Assembly (NCBI RefSeq): GCF_017545445.1
Contig: NZ_JAFWOM010000027.1
Coordinates: forward strand, 53,892-117,891
Length of the DNA stretch: 64,000 nucleotides
DNA from: Fibrobacter sp.
GTDB taxonomy: Bacteria > Fibrobacterota > Fibrobacteria > Fibrobacterales > Fibrobacteraceae
Reading direction: 5' to 3'
Position numbers and translations under genes: made by a program. Positions 17,615 through 25,959 of this stretch are shown here, piece after piece (the first letter of the stretch is position 1; every line of letters begins with the position of its first letter). The notes beneath the pieces were generated by a model. It did not search any database and was not told the origin of the DNA. It worked only from the letters and a program-made list of their open reading frames with translations.

Positions 17615-18721
17615 TTATTCCACCACTAACGATTTTTCGTAGATGTAGTCGATGTCTTTGGCGGTGATGCTGCCGGGGACGAGATCGAGCTTGGAGTGGT
17701 TCACTTTCATGGCGGCGGCGAAATTGTCACGCATTTGGCGGGTGACGGTGCATGTGCCGATGAGGTGGCGGAGCATTTCGTAAAATTCGCCGATGTTCTG
17801 TAATTGCAAAAGCGAGAGGATTTTTGCGACGTCTTGAGGGACGAACTTGGCGCAGACTTCGGTATAGGCGGCAAGGAAATAGCCGACGGCGGGGCCGTGC
17901 GGAACGCCTGCGTGGAGAGTGAGGTCGTAGCTCATGCCATGCGGCACGGCGGTTGACGTTTGTGCGATAGACATGCCGGCAATTGTGGATGTAAACATGA
18001 GTTTTTCGTATAAACTTTCATCTACATCGCTATCGGAAAGGAGGGTGTCTTTGTATTCTCCCCAGAGCTTGAGTCCGTATTCCGGGCACATGCGGTTGAG
18101 CGTGTTCGATTTGACGTTGAGGATGCTTTCGACCATGTGGGCGAGCGCATCGACGGCGGTGTTCACGATAAGCGTTTTTTTTGCGGAGGCGAGGTACTTC
18201 CCATCGACGAGGGCGAGTGTCGGGAAAATGACGTGCGGGATGCTTTTTTTGAGATTTATCTTACGGTTCGTGATGATGGCGACGGGGGTGACTTCGGAGC
18301 CTGTGCCGCAAGTGGTCGGGACGGCTACGACTGGCACGTGGTCCAGCGGATTTTGAGGCACTTTGTGGAGTTCGTCCGCGTGTAGGTCTGGATTGCTAAG
18401 GAGCAGAGCCACGGCTTTCGCGGCATCGATAGCGGAACCTCCCCCGATGCCGATGACGTAGTCTGCGTTAAAATCGCGGGCGATTTGCAGCGCTTTCCCC
18501 ACTGTGTCCGTTGACGGATTTTCTTCGACTTCGTTGAAAATTTGGAATGGAATTTCCCCTGCTTTCAGGACTTCGGTCACGTCGATTAATGAGCCGTTTG
18601 CAGCGGCGGAACTGCGACCGGTCATGACTAGTGCGCGTTTTCCGATGGCGAGCAAATCTTTTGCGTGGTTTTTAACGCAATTTTTTTCAACGTAAATGTC
18701 TGTGGGAACGTAAAAACGCAT
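17615..18721 (-). CDS. Iron-containing alcohol dehydrogenase
   Basis: 368 residues from ATG 18721, chosen because AAGGAG stands five bases before it and the product then begins MRFYVPTDIYVEKN; an upstream ATG at 18787 lacks a site. The N-terminal Rossmann part has IGIGGGSAIDAAKAVAL, the NAD(P)-binding GGGS motif, and PTTCGTGSEVTP. Metal ligands are likely in VDALAHMVES, AVPHGMSYDL and GVPHGPAVGYF, giving the usual D-H-H-H set. Such enzymes interconvert alcohols and aldehydes or ketones; the substrate cannot be told from sequence. Confidence 0.9.
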   Translation of the reverse strand: MRFYVPTDIYVEKNCVKNHAKDLLAIGKRALVMTGRSSAAANGSLIDVTEVLKAGEIPFQIFNEVEENPSTDTVGKALQIARDFNADYVIGIGGGSAIDAAKAVALLLSNPDLHADELHKVPQNPLDHVPVVAVPTTCGTGSEVTPVAIITNRKINLKKSIPHVIFPTLALVDGKYLASAKKTLIVNTAVDALAHMVESILNVKSNTLNRMCPEYGLKLWGEYKDTLLSDSDVDESLYEKLMFTSTIAGMSIAQTSTAVPHGMSYDLTLHAGVPHGPAVGYFLAAYTEVCAKFVPQDVAKILSLLQLQNIGEFYEMLRHLIGTCTVTRQMRDNFAAAMKVNHSKLDLVPGSITAKDIDYIYEKSLVVE

Positions 18722-18831
18722 AAAAGCTCCTTGAGTATGTATCAAACATAAAAATTTTACTGAGAAAATAATGGAATTTTGAATCAATGATGTTGAAATA
18801 GATGAAAAGTGTGGTAATGTCTATAAAATGT

Positions 18832-18860
18832 GTGACAATGTGCAATAAAAAATATATATT
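18832..18860 (+). promoter_or_regulatory. Sigma-70-like promoter of the toxin-antitoxin operon
   Basis: GTGACA and TATATT are spaced by 17 bases, and AAGGAGAG follows at 18870 ahead of the antitoxin start. The spacing and position fit a housekeeping promoter with a very short leader. Confidence 0.45.
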
Positions 18861-18881
18861 GTGTTATGAAAGGAGAGTTTT

Positions 18882-19139
18882 ATGGCTACACTTAGTGTTC
18901 GCATGGATGATGAAGTGAAAAATGCGTTTGATGCATTTTGCGAGTCCGTTGGCTTGACTCCGTCTGCGGCAGTGAATCTTTTTGCAAAGATGACGCTGCG
19001 TGAAAATCGAATTCCTTTTGACATAAAGGGAAGTTCTGACCCTTATTGGAACAAATCCAATCTTGCATATCTTAGAAAGTCTGTCGCTGAAATTGAAGCC
19101 GGTCACTATCAAGCTCACGATTTGATTGAGGATGATTAA
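18882..19139 (+). CDS. RelB/DinJ-family antitoxin
   Basis: 85 residues. The N-terminus TLSVRMDDEVKNAFDAFCESVGLTPSAAVNLFAKM is a ribbon-helix-helix of the RelB/DinJ type, followed by IPFDIKG, a family hallmark, and a C-terminal tail that should wrap the toxin. AAGGAGAG precedes the ATG. The stop overlaps the toxin ATG (TAATG). Antitoxins of this type bind their own promoter alone or with the toxin, so the operon is probably autoregulated. Confidence 0.93.
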   Translation: MATLSVRMDDEVKNAFDAFCESVGLTPSAAVNLFAKMTLRENRIPFDIKGSSDPYWNKSNLAYLRKSVAEIEAGHYQAHDLIEDD

Positions 19140-19402
19140 TGCAAAAGAATTGGTCGGATGCGGCATGGAATGACTATTTAGCTTTGCAAAGTGATAAGAA
19201 GCTTTTGAAAAAGACCAATGAATTACTTAAGGATATCGAACGCAATCCTTTTAGTGGTCTTGGAAAACCAGAAGCTTTAAAAGATGATTTGACAGGATAT
19301 TGGAGTCGCCGTATAGATGATTTTCATAGAATTGTCTATAAAGTAGAATCTGATGGAAGTGCCATATATATTGCCTATTGCGGCACTCATTATCATAAAT
19401 AA
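19139..19402 (+). CDS. YoeB/Txe-family mRNA endonuclease toxin
   Basis: 87 residues. KNWSDAAWNDYLALQSDKKLLKKTNELLKDIERNPFSGLGKPEAL, then GYWSRRIDDFHRIVYKV and IAYCGTHYHK, is the complete YoeB/Txe fold. The conserved catalytic glutamate (KPE), the arginines of the SRRID motif and the terminal histidine and tyrosine are present, so the toxin looks intact. YoeB toxins cut mRNA in the ribosomal A site. The partner antitoxin is of the DinJ/RelB kind. The stop is one base from the stop of the convergent TPR gene. Confidence 0.94.
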   Translation: MQKNWSDAAWNDYLALQSDKKLLKKTNELLKDIERNPFSGLGKPEALKDDLTGYWSRRIDDFHRIVYKVESDGSAIYIAYCGTHYHK

Positions 19403-19403
19403 A

Positions 19404-20504
19404 TTACAGCATCAGCCATTCTTTGTTGAACCATTGGTAGAGGCGAGTTTGTTCGCTCCTGTTCTTGATGAGCCACTGGGCGAATGTCGGGCGGTCAATG
19501 GGTTCGCAGATAGTGTAGATAAACGCATCTACCAGCCTGTTATGGATCAGTCCCTGGTAAAATCTCTGTATCGGGTCGTCGATTTCGTCGGTAAAGGCGA
19601 TGAGCTTGATGCTTTTTTCCAATATGTAGATTAAGAATTCGGTTTGCTGTGCCGAGGTGGAATCCTTGTCGTAGAGCTTGCGGGCCCCGATGGAATCCGT
19701 CGCGAACATGGTCTGGAGCGAAAGGAGAAATTCGTTGTTCACGGTGGAATCGCTGCCGGTCTGCTTGACATTCGGGGAGTTCAATTTGAGTTCGTCCCCT
19801 TCTTTTTGGACGAGATATTTTGTCTTGCCGTAAAGTCTCGAAAGGTTGTCGCGGATGATTTCGTCTTTTTTGGTGATGAACGTCGAGTACATCGAATAGG
19901 CGTAGAACTGCGGCCATTTGCCCATCAAGCTTGCGATGAACCCTGCATAGTAATAGCTACCTTCGTGAATGCGGGAGTTGCTGATGCTTCGCTTGACCCA
20001 GGCATAAGCGCTATCGGCGTTGTTTTGGCGCATGTAGGTGATGGTCGCGTTGTAGGGAATGTTGAACGAGTTCGGTTCTTTCTCGAAGCCTTTGCGATAG
20101 ACGGCGAGGGCGGAATCGGGCATGCCCTTTTCGTCGTAGATGGTGCCCATCAGGCTGTAGAGGTTTTCGTTGATGTTTCTCGTATCGAGTTTTGCTGCGG
20201 CCTTGGCGTAAGAGAGCGCCTTGTCCATTTCGTGCTTGGCGTGGTACGAGAATGCCATCTCGTATTTGACGAGTGCGTTTTTGGGCGCCTTCTTTTCGGC
20301 CTGCTTGTACTTGGCGATGGCTTCGTCGTATTGACCTTGTTCGTGGAATTGTACACCTTCGTTGACTAATGTATTGACAATATCAGTTACGGCGGCGTTT
20401 TTAGTTGTCGCGTTTTTAGACGCTCCATTGGGTGCGGCACTAGGAGCGGCAAAGAGCGGTGTGCAAGCGGCAAGGCTGAAAATGAGTGCGACAACTTTAT
20501 TCAT
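19404..20504 (-). CDS. Secreted TPR-repeat protein
   Basis: 366 residues. A signal peptide (MNKVVALIFSLAACTPLFA, cleavage near residue 20) is followed by an Ala/Asn-rich linker, then three to four tetratricopeptide repeats from about residue 55, for example QFHEQGQYDEAIAKYKQAEKKAPKNA and AMSFSYHAKHEMDKALSYAKAAAKLD-like helices, up to about 170. The C-terminal half is not recognised. It starts 9 bp after the histidine phosphatase gene and is probably co-transcribed with it. TPR modules scaffold protein contacts; a periplasmic place is likely. Confidence 0.75.
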   Translation of the reverse strand: MNKVVALIFSLAACTPLFAAPSAAPNGASKNATTKNAAVTDIVNTLVNEGVQFHEQGQYDEAIAKYKQAEKKAPKNALVKYEMAFSYHAKHEMDKALSYAKAAAKLDTRNINENLYSLMGTIYDEKGMPDSALAVYRKGFEKEPNSFNIPYNATITYMRQNNADSAYAWVKRSISNSRIHEGSYYYAGFIASLMGKWPQFYAYSMYSTFITKKDEIIRDNLSRLYGKTKYLVQKEGDELKLNSPNVKQTGSDSTVNNEFLLSLQTMFATDSIGARKLYDKDSTSAQQTEFLIYILEKSIKLIAFTDEIDDPIQRFYQGLIHNRLVDAFIYTICEPIDRPTFAQWLIKNRSEQTRLYQWFNKEWLML

Positions 20505-20513
20505 GATAAATGA

Positions 20514-21929
20514 CTAATGGCGGATGGCTTTTTCGTTATTGAGGATGGCTCTGTAAAATTCTCGGACATCGTTCCAATAGTAGTAGGTGCCGTGGGCAAT
20601 CTTGACTGCGTTATGTTCAGGGTTTGGCAATTCGAGTTCGATACCGGGCATCTGTTCGATTTCGTTGTAGAGGAATTTTACGAGGATGGGCTTTTTGGGA
20701 GCCTTGTAGAATACCATCTGAAGGTTTGCTGCCATCGGGATGATTCTAAAGTCGTTCCACTGTTCGTGCAGCTTGGAGAGGTCCGAGACTTTGGCGTTTG
20801 CGATTGGCAACTGCATGAGGGCGGCAAGCGGGAGAAGGGCTGCGTCGTGGCCGAATCGGAGTGTCGCTGCAATCGGTGCTGAACCACGCGTGGTGTCGGC
20901 GGCGATGGCTGCATCTGCTTCGTCAAGGATGTTCTGTAGGGTGGGCTTTGCGAAGTTGAGACCGTTGGGGCTGTTGATGAGCGGGCTTGTGCCTTCGAGG
21001 CTGTACCACCAGGCGTTCTGGGCTTTCCAGCGGGCAATCTTTTCTTCGGTCGTGAAGATGTTCACGAAACTGTCGGCGGGCACTTTGGCGTTGGCCGTGA
21101 TTTCGTCGAGGAGCGGTTTGTCCATGCCTTGGAGCGATGTCGCAATTTCGAAGAAACGGTTATAGAATTTGTCTGCTTCAAAATTATTTACAACATAATT
21201 ACTGTCATTGAAGAGCTTTTTTAGGAATGGTTGCGGGTTTACGTTTTTCCACAGCTTGTCGCTTTCGTCGGTGTAAGTCTTGACTTTGGAGTAGTCGAGC
21301 TTGCCCCAGTCAAAGGCGCTGATGAAATTCATGTAGCTCTTGCCGGAAATGAGCTCGGGTTTGATTTTCGGGTTCAGTGCGCGGAGTTCCCCCATGAACG
21401 CGGCCATGCTCACGATGCAGCGCCCGCTGGTACTTGCGTAAGCCTTGACGTGCGGCGTGATTTTTTTGCCGGCGACGCTCCAGTCCTTGAATACTTCTGC
21501 GAAGTTTTTATACATGCGCTTGGCGATGCCTTCGTGCTGGTGGACGCCCACTTGTGTCAAGTCGCCTTTTTGCGGGGCGGCTTTGGTGGCGAGCACTTTG
21601 GCGTATGCGAGCGCTTGCTTGCCGAGTTCGGTGAGCTTGCCTGCGGAATCGGCCTTGGAAAGTGTGTTGTAGAGGTACTTGTATTCGTCGGCGTCGTGGT
21701 GGAAACGACTGCCATGGCGCCCGTAATGGCTGATATAGAACGGCTTGTAGCCTGCGGGAACTTTAGTGTATTTGATATTTACAGGTTCTGGATATACCAG
21801 ATAATTGCTGGACGTGAATTCGGGGTGTTTGGCAAGTTCTTCGTCAGTGACCTGTGCGTTCAGGGGTGCAGCAAGGAGAAATCCCGCCGCGATCATAAAA
21901 AAGCTTTTTACGAAATGCAAATTCTTCAT
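20514..21929 (-). CDS. Secreted histidine-type phosphatase, MINPP/phytase-like
   Basis: 471 residues. The signal peptide (SFFMIAAGFLLAAPLNA) ends near residue 25. The histidine acid phosphatase motif is RHGSRF in SHYGRHGSRFHH near residue 70, and the partner motif is HD in RFGHDAALLPLAAL near 365, as in multiple inositol-polyphosphate phosphatases of Bacteroidota and relatives. Enzymes of this clan remove phosphate through a phosphohistidine; phytate or another phosphomonoester is a plausible substrate. The TPR gene follows after 9 bp. Its start is about 200 bp from the divergent secA start. Confidence 0.82.
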   Translation of the reverse strand: MKNLHFVKSFFMIAAGFLLAAPLNAQVTDEELAKHPEFTSSNYLVYPEPVNIKYTKVPAGYKPFYISHYGRHGSRFHHDADEYKYLYNTLSKADSAGKLTELGKQALAYAKVLATKAAPQKGDLTQVGVHQHEGIAKRMYKNFAEVFKDWSVAGKKITPHVKAYASTSGRCIVSMAAFMGELRALNPKIKPELISGKSYMNFISAFDWGKLDYSKVKTYTDESDKLWKNVNPQPFLKKLFNDSNYVVNNFEADKFYNRFFEIATSLQGMDKPLLDEITANAKVPADSFVNIFTTEEKIARWKAQNAWWYSLEGTSPLINSPNGLNFAKPTLQNILDEADAAIAADTTRGSAPIAATLRFGHDAALLPLAALMQLPIANAKVSDLSKLHEQWNDFRIIPMAANLQMVFYKAPKKPILVKFLYNEIEQMPGIELELPNPEHNAVKIAHGTYYYWNDVREFYRAILNNEKAIRH

Positions 21930-22052
21930 GTAACTAATATATATATTGATTTTTCTCTTTAAGTAAATTAAATCAAGAAAATGTTTGTTCAGACAACAAA
22001 AAAATTGGTTTTTAGGCGATTAGCCTACATTTCATCTTGAAACAAAAATAAA

Positions 22053-22070
22053 TTGGCACGTCTTTTGCTA
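22053..22070 (+). promoter_or_regulatory. Sigma-54 (RpoN) promoter match upstream of secA
   Basis: TTGGCACGTCTTTTGCTA fits the -24/-12 consensus at every conserved position, with exactly ten bases between GG and GC. Transcription would start near 22080, giving a leader of about 58 nt before the secA ATG. The window also encodes a sigma-54 activator at 45.7-46.6 kb. Whether it drives secA is an inference. Confidence 0.6.
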
Positions 22071-22137
22071 ATTTTAACCACGTTTAATTTTTAATCTTGA
22101 GCTGTGGGTACTCCCATAGCAATTATAAAGGATAGAC

Positions 22138-25100
22138 ATGAGCATTGTAGATACAGTACTCCATAAAATTTTTGGTACACCTCATGAACGTAAGGTGAAG
22201 CAACTCCGCCCGGTGATTGCGAAAATTCACGAAGCCTGCAAGGCTCTCGAAACACTGGACGATGCGGCCCTTGCTGCCAAAAGTGCGGAATTCCGCGAAA
22301 AACTCAATAACGGTTCCACGCTCGAAGATATCAAGGTCGAAGCGTTTGCCGTTTGCCGCGAAGCGTGCGACCGCCGCTTGGGTATCTTCAACATTTTCAA
22401 GCCGGAATTCGGCTTTGACTTCAGCCGCTTGGGCGCTGAACTCGAAGAAGCTGCCAACAAGGCCAAGGCTGAACTCGAAAGTGGCAAGAACGAATGGGAA
22501 GTCTATCTCCCGGCAGCTCTTTACGCCAAGGTTCGCGAACTCTATCCGGAATCCGTGAAACCGTTCCGCATGTTGCCTTTCGATGTGCAGATGATTGGCG
22601 GTCTCGTTCTCCACGAAGGTGCCATCGCTGAAATGGCTACCGGTGAAGGTAAGACGCTTGCTGCTGCTCTCCCGGTGTATTTGAACGGTCTTACAGGCCA
22701 TGGCGTGCATGTGGTGACGGTGAACGATTACCTCGCTGGCCGTGACGCAAAGCAAATGGGCCTTGTCTATAAGTTCCTCGGCCTTACGGTCGGCCTCATC
22801 ATCAACGGTCTCGATGCGGAACAGCGCCGCGAAAGCTACAACTCCGACGTGACTTACGGTACGAACAACGAATTTGGTTTCGACTATCTCCGCGACAACA
22901 TGGCTGTAGAACCGAACCAGCTGGTGCAGCGCGAACTCAACTTCTGTATCGTTGACGAAGTGGACTCCATCTTGATCGACGAAGCCCGTACGCCGCTCAT
23001 CATCAGTGGTCCGGCCGAAGACGCTACTGAGAAGTACGCGAAGGCAAACGAAATTTCCAAGCAGCTCGTCCGCAACAAGGACTTCTCCGTTGACGAAAAG
23101 GACAAGAACATCCAGTTCACCGAAAAGGGCGTGCTCCACATCCAGGACTTGATGCACATTACGAACCTCTACGGCGAACATGCCGACTGGGTTCACTTCC
23201 TCGATAACGCACTCCGTGCTTGGTACTTATTTGAAAAGGATGTCGATTACATCGTCCGTGACGGCGAAATCATCATCGTTGACGAGAACACGGGCCGCTT
23301 GATGGAAGGCCGCCGCTATTCGAACGGTATCCACCAGGCCATCGAAGCGAAGGAAGGTGTGCCTATACGCCGTGAAAACCAGACACTTGCGACGATTACG
23401 TTCCAGAACTACTTCCGTATGTACAAGAAGCTTTCGGGCATGACCGGTACGGCTGAAACCGAAGCAACGGAATTCATCAAGATTTACAACATGAACACGT
23501 GGGTCATCCCGACCAACAAGCCGTGCATCCGTAAGGACTTGCAGGACTTGGTCTATAAGTCCGAAGATGCCAAGTGGCGTGCCATTGTCGCTGAAATCAA
23601 GGAACGCCACAGCAAGGGCCAGCCGCTCCTCGTGGGTACGGCTTCCATCGAAAAGTCCGAAATTCTCCACGGCATGCTTGAAAAAGAAGGCATCCCGCAC
23701 GAAGTTTTGAATGCCAAGAACCATGGCCGCGAAGCTGAAATCATCCAGTACGCAGGCTACAAGGACAAGGTGACGATTGCGACGAACATGGCTGGCCGTG
23801 GTACCGACATTGCGCTTGGACCGGGAGTGACCGAACTCGGCGGTTTGCACGTGCTCGGCACGGAACGCCACGAATCCCGCCGTATCGACAACCAGTTGCG
23901 CGGTCGTTCTGGCCGTCAGGGCGACCCGGGTTCTAGCCAGTACTTCTTAAGCCTCGACGATAACCTGATGCGTATCTTCGGTGGCGACAGCGTCAAGAAT
24001 TTGATGAGCCGCTTTGGCGTGGGCGAAGACGAAGTGATTACGCACCCGATTGTTTCCCGCTCCATCCGTGGTGCACAGCGCCGCGTCGAAAGCCAGAGCT
24101 TCGATATCCGTAAGCACTTGCTCGACTACGATAACGTGATGAACGAGCAGCGCAAGGTGATTTACGGGCTGCGCCGCCGCATCTTGAACGGCGAGGACAT
24201 CCGCGACGAAATCATGAACCGCATCGAAGACGCTTGCGATATCAAGGTTTCCGCCTACATTCCGGCGAAGAGCTATCCGGAACAGTGGAAGCTCGAAGAC
24301 TTGCATACGGACTTGCAGCGCACGCTCGGCATGGAATACAACCTGACGCTTGAAGATGCCGTGACTAAAACTCCGGAACAGGTGCTCGACGAAATCATCG
24401 GCCTCTGCAAGACTCGTTACGACAAGCTCACGAAGATTATCCCGGATACCGATTTCCGCAATATTGAACGCCGCTTCCTCCTCATGACGATTGACCAGGT
24501 GTGGAAGGAACACTTGTACGCCATGGACCAGCTGAAGGATGCCATCCGCTTCCACGGGTACGCCCAGAAGGATCCGCTGATGGTCTATAAGAACGATGGC
24601 TTCAAGATGTTCGAAAGCTGCCTCGAAAAGATTGCAACACTCACGGCTCTTCGCATTTTGAACATCCGCATCACGCTCCCGAACGGCGTAACGGTCTCTC
24701 CGGACCAGCTGCAGCTCAAGAGTCAGGAACAGATCGATGCCGAACGCCAAGCTGCTGATGGTTCGACAAGCTCACCAACCGATAAGGTCCCTGCCAGCAC
24801 TGAGCAGGGTCGAAGTGAGCCTGCCGAAGGGACATCCGCTGATGCGCAGCCGTCTCAGGAATCCGCCGAACAGCTGAGTGCAGACGGTGCAAAGGCTGCG
24901 GGCCTCGCAGGCCAAGCCGCCTCTTCTGAATCGAATGCGCTTTCCGAAGATCAGGCCGAAAATCAGCCGATGTCGCAGAGCGCACTTCCGGGAACTCGTC
25001 CGAATCGTGTCATGAATCCGGCACTTGCAGCCGCCGTCAAGCGTGCGCAGAAGCAAGCCGGTGCAAAGCTCGGTCGCAATGACCTCTGCTGGTGCGGTTC

Positions 25101-25143
25101 AGGCCTCAAGTACAAGAAGTGCCACGGCAAGGACGTGGAATAG
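22138..25143 (+). CDS. secA: Preprotein translocase ATPase SecA
   Basis: 1001 residues, with AAAGGAT before ATG 22138. SecA motors couple ATP hydrolysis to pushing unfolded preproteins through SecYEG. Visible parts are: LFGTPHERK-like N-terminus, Walker A ATGEGKT near 168, DEVDSILIDEAR near 273, TNMAGRGTDIALG and LRGRSGRQGDPG in the second motor domain, the scaffold with WKEHLYAMDQLKD, and a zinc-binding tail CWCGSGLKYKKCH near 984. Before the tail is a disordered linker of about 100 residues rich in Ser, Ala, Glu and Gln, part of which is encoded by an intergenic-type repeat (24759-24834). Confidence 0.98.
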   Translation: MSIVDTVLHKIFGTPHERKVKQLRPVIAKIHEACKALETLDDAALAAKSAEFREKLNNGSTLEDIKVEAFAVCREACDRRLGIFNIFKPEFGFDFSRLGAELEEAANKAKAELESGKNEWEVYLPAALYAKVRELYPESVKPFRMLPFDVQMIGGLVLHEGAIAEMATGEGKTLAAALPVYLNGLTGHGVHVVTVNDYLAGRDAKQMGLVYKFLGLTVGLIINGLDAEQRRESYNSDVTYGTNNEFGFDYLRDNMAVEPNQLVQRELNFCIVDEVDSILIDEARTPLIISGPAEDATEKYAKANEISKQLVRNKDFSVDEKDKNIQFTEKGVLHIQDLMHITNLYGEHADWVHFLDNALRAWYLFEKDVDYIVRDGEIIIVDENTGRLMEGRRYSNGIHQAIEAKEGVPIRRENQTLATITFQNYFRMYKKLSGMTGTAETEATEFIKIYNMNTWVIPTNKPCIRKDLQDLVYKSEDAKWRAIVAEIKERHSKGQPLLVGTASIEKSEILHGMLEKEGIPHEVLNAKNHGREAEIIQYAGYKDKVTIATNMAGRGTDIALGPGVTELGGLHVLGTERHESRRIDNQLRGRSGRQGDPGSSQYFLSLDDNLMRIFGGDSVKNLMSRFGVGEDEVITHPIVSRSIRGAQRRVESQSFDIRKHLLDYDNVMNEQRKVIYGLRRRILNGEDIRDEIMNRIEDACDIKVSAYIPAKSYPEQWKLEDLHTDLQRTLGMEYNLTLEDAVTKTPEQVLDEIIGLCKTRYDKLTKIIPDTDFRNIERRFLLMTIDQVWKEHLYAMDQLKDAIRFHGYAQKDPLMVYKNDGFKMFESCLEKIATLTALRILNIRITLPNGVTVSPDQLQLKSQEQIDAERQAADGSTSSPTDKVPASTEQGRSEPAEGTSADAQPSQESAEQLSADGAKAAGLAGQAASSESNALSEDQAENQPMSQSALPGTRPNRVMNPALAAAVKRAQKQAGAKLGRNDLCWCGSGLKYKKCHGKDVE
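24759..24834. repeat. Palindromic repeat inserted in the secA linker
   Basis: GGTTCGACAAGCTCACCAACC, GGTCCCTGCC, CCCTGC...GCAGGG and CTGCCGAAGGGAC form nested imperfect palindromes of the kind usual between genes (TTCGACAAGCTCA type). Here they are read in frame as part of the SecA C-terminal linker (GSTSSPTDKVPAST...EPAEGTS). Confidence 0.65.
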
Positions 25144-25326
25144 TAAACAGTGATTAGTGGTTAGTAAACAGGATTTTCAAGTGGTTTGTAAACAGTGTTG
25201 CAGATATCAAGATGCTTTTATTTGCAATTCCTAACCACCAACCACTAGCCACTGCCTACTGTTTACTGCCTACTGCACCGAAGGTGCCCTAGCCACTAAC
25301 CACCAACCACTAACCACTGCGAAGCC
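25144..25326. repeat. 7-bp-period repeat block upstream of tmk, both orientations
   Basis: GTAAACAGTGATTAGTGGTTAG near the secA stop is roughly the complement of CTAACCACC, CTAGCCACT, CTGTTTACTGCCTACTG units closer to tmk, so the region could fold into a long imperfect hairpin. The last copy ends seven bases before the tmk ATG, and no Shine-Dalgarno is visible. Confidence 0.75.
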
Positions 25327-25959
25327 ATGCAAACAGCGAAGAAATTTTTCAGCCTCGAGGGCATTGATGGTTCCGGCAAATCGACGCAAATCGACTTGCT
25401 GGTGTCTGCCCTTGAAGCGTCTGGCCACAAGGTCGTGCGTTTGCGTGAACCGGGCGGCGCAAAAATTTCCGAGCGTATCCGCGAACTCTTGCTCGACCCT
25501 GCGTTCAAGGGAATCATGGCAGATGATACAGAACTTCTGCTGTACAATGCCGCCCGCGCTCAAGTCATTCACGAAATCATTAAACCTGCGCTTGATGCGG
25601 GGAACATCGTTATTGCGGACCGTTTTGCATGGAGTACGTTTGCTTACCAGGGCTATGCTCGTGGCCTTGGTGCAGACAAAGTACAACGCCTCACGGAACT
25701 CACATGCGGCGGTTGCTTCCCGGAACTCACGATTGTGCTGGATTTGACTGTCGAAGCGAGCCGCAAGCGCATGGCAAATCGCGGTGGCGCCCCCGACCGT
25801 CTCGAAAGCGAAAAGGCGGAATTTTTTGAACGCGTCCGCGAAGGCTATTTGGCTGCTGGTCGCGATTACAGCGACGTTGTGACCGTTGTCGATGCAGACC
25901 GTACGCCCGAAGAAGTTCATCGCAATGTTCTTTCACTTATACAGGCAAGGCTGATATGA
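25327..25959 (+). CDS. tmk: Thymidylate kinase
   Basis: 210 residues. FFSLEGIDGSGKSTQIDLL holds the P-loop near residue 15, LREPGGAKISERIRELLL is the DR[YW]/EPGGT-like substrate segment, and IADRFAWSTFAYQGYARGL and DRLESEKAEFFERVREGY (lid) complete the family set. It phosphorylates dTMP to dTDP. ATG is not preceded by a clear ribosome site but by 7-bp repeats. The stop overlaps the next start by four bases (ATGA), so the metallophosphoesterase gene is probably translated by coupling. Confidence 0.95.
   Translation: MQTAKKFFSLEGIDGSGKSTQIDLLVSALEASGHKVVRLREPGGAKISERIRELLLDPAFKGIMADDTELLLYNAARAQVIHEIIKPALDAGNIVIADRFAWSTFAYQGYARGLGADKVQRLTELTCGGCFPELTIVLDLTVEASRKRMANRGGAPDRLESEKAEFFERVREGYLAAGRDYSDVVTVVDADRTPEEVHRNVLSLIQARLI

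Noticed and set aside
25144..25326. CRISPR-like array upstream of tmk
   Set aside because: The units are 7 bp and degenerate, with no spacers of constant length and no cas genes in the window.
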